Shown: piece after piece, positions 39,496 through 48,300 of the stretch | How the letters are laid out: the number at the start of each line of letters is the position of its first letter | Numbering within the stretch: position 1 is the stretch's first letter | NCBI GenBank assembly: GCA_002281735.1 | Contig: NCGK01000002.1 | Coordinates: 62,001 to 126,000, forward strand | Source of the DNA: Gammaproteobacteria bacterium 28-57-27 | Lineage (GTDB): Bacteria > Pseudomonadota > Gammaproteobacteria > Halothiobacillales > Halothiobacillaceae | Direction: 5' to 3' | DNA: 64,000 nucleotides | Notes under the pieces: model-generated | What the model was told of the DNA's origin: nothing | The model's input: only the letters and a program-made list of their open reading frames with translations | Databases searched by the model: none | Translations under genes and position numbers: made by a program

Positions 39496-39908
39496 AGGCT
39501 CTCGGTGATTTCTGAATAAAGCAAATCCAGGCGTGCCTTCCCATCGCGCAATTCACATTCCCACACAACAAAAACCCGCCAGCCAAGGGCAGTTAATGCA
39601 GCAATTTGGCAAGCGTCCCGGGCGGCATTTTCCGAAAGCTTATTTGCCCAAAATCCCTTTCGACTGCTTGGAGTGGTCGCATACTTGCAGCCAGAATGTT
39701 GATGCCAAAAGCATCCATGTACAAAAACAATTGCCTTGAATTTTGGGAAAACCAAATCCGGTTTGCCTGGTAAGTCTTTGGCATGAAGCCTGTAGCGCAG
39801 CCCTCGACTATGCAGATATTTTCTAACTACAAGTTCCGGCTTGGTGTTTTTACCCTTAATTCCGGCCATCATCCGGCTGCGGGTGGCTTTATCTACGATA
39901 TCGGCCAT
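39492..39908 (-). CDS. vsr: very short patch repair endonuclease Vsr
   Basis: Nicks 5' of T in T:G mismatches arising from deaminated 5-methylcytosine at Dcm-type sites. The 138-aa product shows KATRSRMMAGIKGKNTKPELVVRKYLHSRGLRYRLH, the catalytic PGKPDLVFPKFKAIVFVHGCFWHQH (Asp plus zinc ligands) and ALGWRVFVVWECEL. Overlaps both neighbours by one to four bases. Its presence beside a C5 methylase is expected for a system that methylates internal cytosines. Confidence 0.97.
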   Translation of the reverse strand: MADIVDKATRSRMMAGIKGKNTKPELVVRKYLHSRGLRYRLHAKDLPGKPDLVFPKFKAIVFVHGCFWHQHSGCKYATTPSSRKGFWANKLSENAARDACQIAALTALGWRVFVVWECELRDGKARLDLLYSEITESL

Positions 39909-40186
39909 CAGGCATCCAGACGCACCCGGAAACCGTTCATCACGACAGGGTATGCAGCCGCATACACATCATCATGAAGGGCATCAAACAGCCGAGCCAT
40001 CACGGATCGAGCTTCTTCCTCCTCATGCGCTGAGAACATACTTCCTGCCCCATCTGCGCGAATAATATCTGCCGGGTCATCATCCGGGTGAAACATCAAG
40101 CCGCTGACTTGCATTTCAGCAAACCAGAATAGCGCCCCATCAAAATCAACAGATTTAAGCTCGGGAATTCGTGAATATCCGACCAT
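39908..40186 (-). CDS. small unknown protein between dcm-type methylase and vsr
   Basis: Not recognised. 92 aa, acidic in the middle: MVGYSRIPELKSVDFDGALFWFAEMQVSGLMFHPDDDPADIIRADGAGSMFSAHEEEEARSVMARLFDALHDDVYAAAYPVVMNGFRVRLDA. No membrane segment, signal or zinc motif. It begins 9 bp after the methylase stop and overlaps the vsr start, so it is an integral gene of the operon. Controller (C) proteins of restriction systems are helix-turn-helix proteins; this sequence shows no such motif. Confidence 0.75.
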   Translation of the reverse strand: MVGYSRIPELKSVDFDGALFWFAEMQVSGLMFHPDDDPADIIRADGAGSMFSAHEEEEARSVMARLFDALHDDVYAAAYPVVMNGFRVRLDA

Positions 40187-40195
40187 GACGACACC

Positions 40196-41476
40196 TCATG
40201 AAGCCAATGAATAAACAAAAGGTAGTTCCGGTTCCAGGATATCAGCACTGAGGGCTGGCTGCATCAACTTTGCCGCGTGCCTCATAACATCCACAACAAC
40301 CGAGTTTCCGAACTGTTTGTAAGCCCGCGTATCCGAAACCGAAATCCTGAACGTATCCGGAAAGCCCATCAGTCGGGCGCATTCGCGCGGGGTCAGGCGA
40401 CGGGGGTTTTTGCCCTCGCCCTGATAGAGCAGAATTTCCGAGCCGTCCTTGTAGTAACGGGCGGACAGGGTACGGGTCACGCTGTGCGGGTAAACCAGCC
40501 CGAAGCCGAAACCGTTGCCCTTGGCGCGGTGCTTTTCGGCATAGCCTTGCAGGTAGCTCCAGAGATTGTCGGTCAGCGTGTATTTGGGATCGACTTGCTG
40601 GCTTGCGTGGTTGAAGAAGCGGTCGCCATCCCACGGTAGCCGGGGTTCGCGGCCGTCCGTGCGGTGCAGGATTTCCGCGAGGGTGTGCGTGCCCTTGGGA
40701 GGGAGCGGCAGGGCGTTCCAGTCGAAGCTGATCCGGTCGGCCTTGCGGAATCCGGCGATCAGGATGCGTTCGCGGTGCTGGGGCACGAAGTGCGCGCCGT
40801 CGATAATGCGGGTGTGAATGTCGTAGCCAAGGTCGTCGAGTGAGCGTTTGATGACATCGAAGGTGCGTCCCTTGTCATGCGACATGAGGTTTTTGACGTT
40901 TTCGAGCAGGAAGGCGCGCGGCTGTTTGCTTTCAATGATGCGGCACACGTCGAAAAACAGGGTGCCTTGCGTTTCGTCTGAAAATCCGTGGGCGCGACCG
41001 AGCGCGTTCTTTTTGGATACCCCGGCAATGGAGAAGGGCTGGCAGGGGAATCCGGCCAGCAGCAGGTCGTGATCGGGAATTTCATTGGCATCGATCTGGG
41101 TAATGTCGCCATGGATGCTGTGTCCGCCGGGGTAGTTTTCGGCATAGGTCTTTTGCGCGTAGCTGTCCCATTCGCTGGTGAATACGCATTGCCCGCCCAG
41201 CTCCTCGAAGGCCATGCGTATGCCGCCCACGCCCGCGAAGAGGTCGATGAAGCGAAACGGGGCGTCGTCGTTCAAGGGCAGTTCGAGTGGCAGCAGGCGC
41301 TGGAGGCCGAAGATGTATTTCTGCGGAACGTCTTCCTTGACGGCCCAATGCCGGACAGCCCTCGCCGTTACGCCCAGATGAGTGGCGATTTCGGCTTGGG
41401 TGTGAAAGCGCAGGGCGTTGAGCAGGTAGCGTGTCGCAAGGTCAGCTTCGGAGCCGTCGCGGAGTACATGGGTCAT
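40196..41476 (-). CDS. dcm: DNA (cytosine-5)-methyltransferase, Dcm/M.EcoRII type
   Basis: Methylates cytosine C5 and protects against the adjacent nuclease. 426 aa. An N-terminal helix-turn-helix-like region (FHTQAEIATHLGVTARAVRHWAVKEDVP) as in Dcm is followed by motif I FRFIDLFAGVGGIRMAFEELGG, motif IV GFPCQPFSIAG (catalytic Cys), motif VI FLLENVKNL, motif VIII HRERILIAGF, a target recognition region, and motif X FGNSVVVDVM. The N-terminal domain in this enzyme group can repress transcription of its own operon. First gene of the island; 41477-41569 separates it from the MFS gene. Confidence 0.95.
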   Translation of the reverse strand: MTHVLRDGSEADLATRYLLNALRFHTQAEIATHLGVTARAVRHWAVKEDVPQKYIFGLQRLLPLELPLNDDAPFRFIDLFAGVGGIRMAFEELGGQCVFTSEWDSYAQKTYAENYPGGHSIHGDITQIDANEIPDHDLLLAGFPCQPFSIAGVSKKNALGRAHGFSDETQGTLFFDVCRIIESKQPRAFLLENVKNLMSHDKGRTFDVIKRSLDDLGYDIHTRIIDGAHFVPQHRERILIAGFRKADRISFDWNALPLPPKGTHTLAEILHRTDGREPRLPWDGDRFFNHASQQVDPKYTLTDNLWSYLQGYAEKHRAKGNGFGFGLVYPHSVTRTLSARYYKDGSEILLYQGEGKNPRRLTPRECARLMGFPDTFRISVSDTRAYKQFGNSVVVDVMRHAAKLMQPALSADILEPELPFVYSLAS

Positions 41477-41569
41477 GGCGTTTATTGCGTCTCTGGTTCT
41501 AAGTGAGGAAATTATGCCTCTTTTTTACCCAGAGCAAGAGTTTTTCCACCATGATTTAACCTTTGAAAA

Positions 41570-42874
41570 CTACTCCAGCACCTTGTCCCTGGTCTCCTGC
41601 ATCAGCAACAAACCGATCAGGGTCAGCAGGGCGGTCGCAGACAGGTAGTAGCCGACATAGGCCAAGCCGTAGTGGCTGGCCAGCCAGGTGGCGATGTACG
41701 GAGCCAGCGCCGCGCCAAAAATGCCCGACAGGTTGAAGGCCAGCGACGAGCCGGTATAGCGCACCGCCGTGGGGAACAGCTCGGACAAAATCGTGCCGAG
41801 TGGGCCATAGGTCAGCCCCATGAGTCCAAGGCCGATGGCCAAAAACACCACCACGCCGGTCAGGCTGCCCGCGCCAAATAGCGGCGCAAGCGCAAAACCA
41901 AAGAGAAAAACCGCCACGGTCACAGCCATTAACGTCAGCCTGCGGCCGTATTTATCCGCTAGAAGCGCGGAGATCGGAATAGTGATAGCGAAAAACAGCA
42001 CCCCGAACAGCTGGGCGAAGAGGAAGGTTTCGCGGCTGTAGCCGAGGCCGGTTTTGGACGTGCCATAGGTCAGGGCGAACACGGTCATCAGGTAGAAGGT
42101 CACAAAGGCCGACAGGCCGATGACCGTGCCGAGGATCAATGCCTTCCAATGATGGCGAAATACACTGGAGGCGGGGAACAGCACGCGCTGGTTGTTCTCC
42201 ATGGCCTTGCTGAATGCCGGGGTTTCGGTGAGCTGCAAGCGTACATACAAGCCGAGAATCACCAGCACGGCACTGGCGATAAAGGGGATGCGCCAGCCGT
42301 AGTCGAAAAACTGTTGTTCTGTGAGCAGGGCGGTGAGCAGTAAAAAGGTGGTGGTGGAAAGCACAAACCCTATCGGTGCGCCCAATTGCGGGAACATACC
42401 GAACCAGGCGCGCTTGCCCGGCGGGGCGTTCTCGGTGGCCAACAAAACCGCGCCGCCCCACTCGCCGCCCAGTCCCAGACCTTGGCCAAAGCGGAAAATT
42501 GCCAGCAGGATCGGCGCGGCAATGCCAATCGAGACATACGTCGGTAACAGGCCGATGGCCACGGTGGAGATGCCCATGGTGAGCAGGGCGGCCACCAAGG
42601 TTGCCTTGCGGCCGACACGATCACCAAAGTGTCCGAATAGCGCCGCGCCAATCGGCCGTGCAAAGAAGGCGAGGGCGAAGGTCGCCAGCGATTGCAGGGT
42701 GGCGGTGGTGGGGTCGGACTCGGGAAAGAACAGGCGGGGAAAGACCAGCGCGGCGGCGGTGGCATAGATGTAGAAGTCGAAGAATTCAATGGTGGTGCCG
42801 ATCAGGCTCGCGAACAAAATACGCCGGGCGGAGTTTGCCGGGGGAGGCGGCACGGTGCTGGAGACGTGGGTCAT
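41570..42874 (-). CDS. MFS transporter, metabolite:H+ symporter type
   Basis: Twelve-helix inner-membrane carrier of 434 aa in the MHS group (ProP/ShiA/KgtP-like): LIGTTIEFFDFYIYATAAALVFPRLFFP at helix 1, GALLFGHFGDRVGRK-like GAALFGHFGDRVGRKATLV between helices 2 and 3, RFGQGLGLGGEWGGAVLLATENAPPGKRAWFG, and LADKYGRRLTLM in the second half. The substrate is probably an organic acid, but not readable. Start 42874 (MTHVSS) is used; the longer frame to 43009 merely crosses the hairpin repeat at 42934-43002. Confidence 0.9.
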   Translation of the reverse strand: MTHVSSTVPPPPANSARRILFASLIGTTIEFFDFYIYATAAALVFPRLFFPESDPTTATLQSLATFALAFFARPIGAALFGHFGDRVGRKATLVAALLTMGISTVAIGLLPTYVSIGIAAPILLAIFRFGQGLGLGGEWGGAVLLATENAPPGKRAWFGMFPQLGAPIGFVLSTTTFLLLTALLTEQQFFDYGWRIPFIASAVLVILGLYVRLQLTETPAFSKAMENNQRVLFPASSVFRHHWKALILGTVIGLSAFVTFYLMTVFALTYGTSKTGLGYSRETFLFAQLFGVLFFAITIPISALLADKYGRRLTLMAVTVAVFLFGFALAPLFGAGSLTGVVVFLAIGLGLMGLTYGPLGTILSELFPTAVRYTGSSLAFNLSGIFGAALAPYIATWLASHYGLAYVGYYLSATALLTLIGLLLMQETRDKVLE

Positions 42875-42933
42875 GATTGAGAAGTCCTTGTGGTTGAATG
42901 TCAAGCGGCGTGTAGGATTGCCGGTGCTAGTAG

Positions 42934-43002
42934 GTAGGGTGGATAAGCGTAGCGCATCCACCGCTGCAACCTTGGTGGATGCGCTACGCTTATCCACCCT
43001 AC
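42934..43002. repeat. GTAGGGTGGATAAGCG hairpin, 29-bp perfect arms
   Basis: 42934-42962 and 42974-43002 are perfect inverted repeats of 29 bp around an 11-base loop. Outer end GTAGGGTGGATAAGCG. It lies between xthA (stop at 43010) and the MFS gene on the same strand and could end xthA transcripts. Same outer GTAGGGTG as the GGGTGCGCC family, but a different inner sequence. Confidence 0.88.
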
Positions 43003-43009
43003 AAAACAT

Positions 43010-43774
43010 TTAGGAGAACTCAGCCACTACCGGGGCGTGGTCCGACGGGCGTTCCCAGCTGCGTGGGATTTTATCGACATAACTTGCCGTGCAGTGTTCG
43101 GCTAAAGTTTGGCTGGCGAGGATCAGATCGATACGCAGACCCAAGTTGCGCTTGAAGCCGTTCATGCGGTAATCCCACCAGCTGAAGGTTTTTTCTTCCT
43201 GCTCGAATTGGCGGAACACATCAACCAAGCCGAGTGCGTGCAGACGTGCCAGCGCGCTGCGTTCGGGTTCGGAGCACAAAATCCGGCCTTCCCAAGCGGC
43301 AGGGTCGTGCACGTCGCGGTCGTCTGGTGCGATATTGAAATCGCCGAGTAGTACGAGTTGCGGATGGCGCGCAGTTTCATCGCGCAACCACGCTTCCAGC
43401 GCATCCAGCCACGCCAATTTGTAGGCGTATTTTTCCGAGCCGACGGCCTCGCCATTGACGATGTAGACATTGACCACGCGCACGTCGCCGATGGTTACGG
43501 CCAGCACGCGGCGTTGCGGGTCGTCGAGGCCGGGAATGTCGCGCACGATTTCGTGCATGGCGAGTTTTGCGAGTATCGCCACGCCGTTGTAGGTCGGTTG
43601 GCCGGACACCACGCATTCATAGCCTACCTCACGCAGTGCGTCGTGTGGAAACAATTCATCAATCAGCTTGATTTCTTGCAGCACGAGCACATCAGGTTGC
43701 TCGCTTTGTAACCAGTCGAGCACATGCGGCAGGCGCACGCGCAGGGAGTTGACGTTCCAGGTGGCAATTTTCAT
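43010..43774 (-). CDS. xthA: exodeoxyribonuclease III
   Basis: AP endonuclease/3'-5' exonuclease of base-excision repair. The 254-aa product has MKIATWNVNSLRVRLPHVLDWL, QPDVLVLQEIKL (catalytic Glu), GVAILAK, VVNVYIVNGEAVGSEKYAYKLAWLDAL (Tyr), LLGDFNIAPDDRDVHDP (Asp/Asn), GLRIDLILAS and SDHAPVVAEF (Asp-His). Start 43774 is set by homology; the longer frame to 43861 overlaps the upstream gene. Confidence 0.95.
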   Translation of the reverse strand: MKIATWNVNSLRVRLPHVLDWLQSEQPDVLVLQEIKLIDELFPHDALREVGYECVVSGQPTYNGVAILAKLAMHEIVRDIPGLDDPQRRVLAVTIGDVRVVNVYIVNGEAVGSEKYAYKLAWLDALEAWLRDETARHPQLVLLGDFNIAPDDRDVHDPAAWEGRILCSEPERSALARLHALGLVDVFRQFEQEEKTFSWWDYRMNGFKRNLGLRIDLILASQTLAEHCTASYVDKIPRSWERPSDHAPVVAEFS

Positions 43775-43782
43775 CGGTGGGG

Positions 43783-44676
43783 TCACAGCATGGTGGAAGG
43801 AATGCGCTCGGTCACAAGATACACAAACAGGCCCAGCGTCGCCAACGCGCCCGCCAGCCATAACCAGGCCTGTCGGTGCAGGCGCGTGGCCAGCAGCCGT
43901 TGCGGGTGGGAAGATATAATCAGCGGTCTGCCTTGCGGGTCGCCTGCGTTGAGCATATGCGTTTGTCCGGCCAGACCGCGTTCGAGCTGCTCGTTCTGAT
44001 AGGCCACCTGCGCGGCGCGTTCGGCCTCGGTACGCAGGGCGGCGAACTCTGCGGCATTGAGCTCGCCGTCACCGTCTGTATCAAATTGTCGGCGCTTGGC
44101 CGGGTCAGCTTTCCAGGCGATCACTTCATCGCGTACCCAGTCATGCAGGCTGTGCTGCATCGGCTCATAACTTTTCAGCCAGCCGATGGTGTAAAGCTGT
44201 TCGAGCGGGTGAATCAGTTCTTCAGTGTAGCGGTAATCGCCTGCCTGCCAGATGCGCTTGTGCGCCGGTTCAACCACGGCCTGGTCGGGGTCGATCACAC
44301 ACTCGCCGGTATTATCGTCGAGTAAAAACAGATGCGAGCTGGTGCCGCTGCGCACGGTTGACCAGCGCGAGTTACCCTTGTTGTCGGTGTCGTGCTCTTC
44401 GACCTTGTAGCGATACCAGACGCACTGGGTCTGGGTGAGCGGCGAGAGAATCGGCGCGGAGGATGAGACCGTGGCCCAGCCCTCAAACTCCACATAGCCT
44501 TGCGCCGCCGAGCGTATGCGCGAGGTCGGCGTGTCCTGAATCAGGCGCCGCCGTGCCTGCAAGCGCAGAAAGCGCTCAAAGCCAACCAGCGAAAAACCCA
44601 AAATGAACACAAGGAAAAACCCCAGCTCGGGGTCGTTCCTGATCGCCGTCATCAGCGGCGTGTACCACTCCCACAT
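43783..44676 (-). CDS. GIDE-domain membrane protein with an EF-hand
   Basis: Unknown function. 297 aa: N-terminal transmembrane helix (FFLVFILGFSLVGFERFLRL), then a cytosolic GIDE-type (E3-ubiquitin-ligase-like family) region IRSAAQGYVEFEGWATVSSSAPILSPLTQTQCVWYRYKVEEHD with RSGTSSHLFLLDDNTGECVIDPDQAVV. A perfect EF-hand loop DTDGDGELNAAE follows (about residue 203), then a C-terminal helix (WLWLAGALATLGLFVYLV). The stop of lemA is 3 bp upstream. LemA next to GIDE-domain proteins is a recurrent pairing. The EF-hand suggests Ca2+ binding. Confidence 0.78.
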   Translation of the reverse strand: MWEWYTPLMTAIRNDPELGFFLVFILGFSLVGFERFLRLQARRRLIQDTPTSRIRSAAQGYVEFEGWATVSSSAPILSPLTQTQCVWYRYKVEEHDTDNKGNSRWSTVRSGTSSHLFLLDDNTGECVIDPDQAVVEPAHKRIWQAGDYRYTEELIHPLEQLYTIGWLKSYEPMQHSLHDWVRDEVIAWKADPAKRRQFDTDGDGELNAAEFAALRTEAERAAQVAYQNEQLERGLAGQTHMLNAGDPQGRPLIISSHPQRLLATRLHRQAWLWLAGALATLGLFVYLVTERIPSTML

Positions 44677-44679
44677 GAC

Positions 44680-45252
44680 TTAGGTGAACAGTGCGCGCAT
44701 ATCGACATCGGCTTTTTCGGCGTCGCTGAATTCCAGCAACTCGGCAGCCTTGAAGCCGAAGTTGTTGGCAATAATCACGTCGGGGAACTGCTCGATGCGC
44801 ACGTTATTGGCGTTGACCGCTTCGTTATAGAACTCGCGGCGGTCGGCAATGGCGTTTTCCAGCCCGGAAATACGCACCTGCAAATGCTGGAAGGTCTGGT
44901 CAGCTTTGAGTTCGGGATAGTCTTCGGCCAGCGCGAACAGATTGCCCAGCCCCAAGCGCAAGGCACCTTCGGCCTGTCCGAGGCTATGAATGTTGTGCGA
45001 TTCGCGTGCAGTCTGTACTTGGCTGCGCGCCTGAATGACGCGCTCCAGCGTTTCCTGCTCATATTTCATGTACTGGCGGCAGGTTTCCACCAGTTTGGGC
45101 AACTCGTCGTGACGCTGTTTCAGCAGCACGTCGATATTCGCCCAAGCCTTGGTCACAGCATGTTTCAGGCTGACCAGGTTGTTGTAGATCATGATGCCAT
45201 ACAGCACCAGCGCGCCCAGCAGGGCGAGGGATACAATCAGGGCGATACTCAT
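44680..45252 (-). CDS. lemA: LemA family protein
   Basis: 190 aa. One N-terminal membrane helix (ALIVSLALLGALVLYGIMIYNNLVSLKHAVTKAWANIDVLLKQRHDELPKLVETCRQYMKYEQETL is the family signature), then a long helical bundle ending NNVRIEQFPDVIIANNFGFKAAELLEFS. Inner-membrane protein of unknown role. Forms an operon with the GIDE/EF-hand gene. Confidence 0.94.
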   Translation of the reverse strand: MSIALIVSLALLGALVLYGIMIYNNLVSLKHAVTKAWANIDVLLKQRHDELPKLVETCRQYMKYEQETLERVIQARSQVQTARESHNIHSLGQAEGALRLGLGNLFALAEDYPELKADQTFQHLQVRISGLENAIADRREFYNEAVNANNVRIEQFPDVIIANNFGFKAAELLEFSDAEKADVDMRALFT

Positions 45253-45356
45253 GCAGGGGTTCTCCGTGGTCTGGGCGTGATCGGGGTTGTTGCAAGCATA
45301 GCAGCCTGCGCGCTATTTCTTGCGTAGCGTTGCGCCACGCTCACGCTCTTGCAGCT

Positions 45357-48300
45357 TTAGGCGTTGTCGGTTTCATCCGATAGCGCCCAAACCTGTTCCA
45401 GCAGAGAATCACTGAGCTTGACGAGCTCGTCTAGCTGAGCGAGCGCCTCTTCACTTTGTCCCTGTGCCTTTAAGTTCAGTAATTTGACCCCTTGGGCGTG
45501 AATTGTCTGAAGCATGTCTGCGAGGCTGAGCAATGTGTCTCGCAATGGGAGGTTGCTTTGTGCCTCGGCGTGCAGCCATTTTGTCAAGCGACACTCACGA
45601 TCATCCATGTATGGTGTTTTGCCAGGCTTGTCTTGGAGCCTGCGCACTACAGCATTGATCCATGCGCGGTGCTCCACGGCGGCGTACAGAATGTGCTTGT
45701 CCTCACGCCGTATTTGCCGAATGGCTGCCCATTCCGGATAGGGACGCCAGTTTGCCACCCATTCGATCATTTCATCGGCAGGCATGGGGCGGGCGATGGC
45801 ATAGCCCTGAGCCAGCTCGCAGCCCAGTCGCAGCAGCATGGCTCCATGCGCACGGGTTTCCACCCCTTCGGCGATGACCTGGCGGTGAAACGCATCGGCC
45901 AGGCTTAATACGCCCTCGACAATCGCCAGATCCTCGGTGTCATCCAGCATGTCGTGCACAAAGCTTTGATCGATCTTGAGGGTTTTGGCCGGTAGCCGCT
46001 TCAGATAGGTGAGCGAAGAGTAGCCCGTGCCGAAGTCGTCCAAGGCAAAATTGACCCCGTGTTCACGGCAGGTCTCAATGACCGAGGACACTTGCTCAAG
46101 ATCTTCCAGTGCGTTGGATTCGAGCACCTCAAGCTCAATACATGCGGGGCTGATTTCCGGGTAGCGCGCCATGATCTTGCGCAGGCGGCTGGTGAAGTCT
46201 TTGTGTTGGAGCTGGCGCGCGCCGACATTGACACTGATGGCAATATCAAGCCCAAGCGCATGCCAAGCCTTCATCTGAGCCAGCGCGCTGTCGATCACCC
46301 ATTCGCCCAGCTCCATGGACAGGGGGCTGCCTTCGATGAGGCCCAGAAAGTCGGCGGGAACAAGCAGGCCGCGTTGTGGATCCTGCCAGCGAATAAGAGC
46401 TTCTGCACCGATCACCTCGCCGCTGCGCATGTTCACCTTGGGCTGGTAGTACAGTTTGAACTCGTGCCGGGTCATGGCATCTTGCAGCTGGGTGAGTCTT
46501 TCATGGTGTCCGCGCACACTGCGATCCTGCTCGGCATCGAACACATGGTAGCGATTTTTACCGGCCTGTTTGGCCTGGTACATGGCCTGATCGGCCTGGC
46601 GCAAGAGGTGGTCGGCATCCACGTCGTCCTGCTGCGGGAAGTAGGTCACACCAATGCTGGCCGAAACGCGCAGGCTCAGCTCACCGATTTCGACCGGCAG
46701 GGAGGCGGCGCTCAGCAGACGCAGGACGAGGGGTACGCTGCTGGTGATGTCGTCCAGATCCTGCAGCACAGCCACAAATTCATCGCCACCCATGCGGGCA
46801 ACCGTATCACTATGACGTACCGCCTGTTTCATGCGGTTGGCGATCTGCGCCAGCAGTTTGTCACCCACTCCGTGACCGTGGCCGTCATTGATGGCCTTGA
46901 AGCCATCCAGGTCGAGGTAGGCCACGGCCAGTGGCTGGTTATGACGTAACGCCGAAGCCATGCTCTGCCTCAGGCGATCGACCAGCAGCACGCGATTGGG
47001 CAGGCCGGTCAGGGCATCGTAGTGCGCGATATGTTCGATATAGCGCTGATGCTCTTTTTGCTCGGTCACATCGGAGAAAATGGCCAGGTAGTGCGTGACG
47101 CAGTTCTGCGCATCTCGAATACCGCTGATGGTGAGCCATTCGGCATACAGCTCGCCATTCTTGCGCCGGTTCCACATTTCGCCTTGCCAGTAATTATCTT
47201 CGGCGATCTTGCGCCACATGGCTTCGTAGAACACGGAATCCTGTTGCCCAGAGTTAAGCACGCGCGGGTTTTTGCCCAGAACCTCGGTGCACTCAAAGCC
47301 AGTGATCCGGGTGAATGCTTCATTCACATCGACGATGTTCGCCTCGGCATCGGTGATGATGATGCCCTCGTGAGCATGGGTGAACACATTGGCCGCCAAG
47401 CGCAGGTTCTCTTCATTGCGCTTGGATTCGGTTAAGTCGCGCATCACCATACTGGAGAGCAAGCGGTTATTCATGCCGCTAAAGACGACGGAGGTGATTT
47501 CGCCGGGAATTTTCCTGCCGTCCCGTCCCAGCAGGGTCAGCTCGCCCTGGAAGCGTCCCGTGGCCTTGCGCTCGGCCATGGCAGGGGGAAGGCGGGGGTC
47601 ACTTATATCCACCAAATCCTGTTGCTCCAGGGTGCGTAATTCATCTTCGCTGCGCCCCAGCAGCTCTTGCGCGGCCTTGTTGGCGGATAAAATGTTGCCA
47701 TTTTCCAGGTCGGTCATCAGCGCGGCATACATGTTGTTGTCGAATAGCGCGCGATACATGGCTTCGTTTTCGATCAGCTGCTGTTGGATACGCTTGCGTT
47801 CGGTAATATCGACCTTGACTGCGACATAGTGCGTGGTGAAGCCCTGTTCATCCCGAACCGGCGCAATCTGGGCATATTCCCAGTAGATTTCGCCGTTCTT
47901 GCGTTTGTTTTCCAGCTCGCCGGACCAGACTTGACCGCTGGTCAGTGCGTCCCACATCTGCCGATAGGTTTCCAAGCGGGTGTGCCCCGATTGCAGGATG
48001 CGCGGGTTCTGCCCCTGGGCTTCCTCCGGGGTGTAACCGGTGATTTGGCTGAAGCACGGATTGACGTATTCGATATTGGCATTCAGATCGGCGATCACCA
48101 CGGTGACCGGTGCCTGCTCGATGGCGGTGTAGAGGGTGCGCAGGCTGTCTTCGTCTTTTTTGCGCTCGGTGATGTCGGTATGCGAACCCGCCATGCGGTA
48201 GGGCGTGCCCTCTGCATCGCGCAGCACGATGCCGCGCGACTGAACCCAGCGCCATGAGCCATCCTTGTGGCGGAAACGGAACTCCACCTGGTAAAACGGC

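Noticed and set aside
42934-43002. DnaA-box-like TTATCCACC motifs as an origin signal
   Set aside because: Both occurrences are the two arms of one hairpin repeat; no AT-rich unwinding region or further boxes are nearby.
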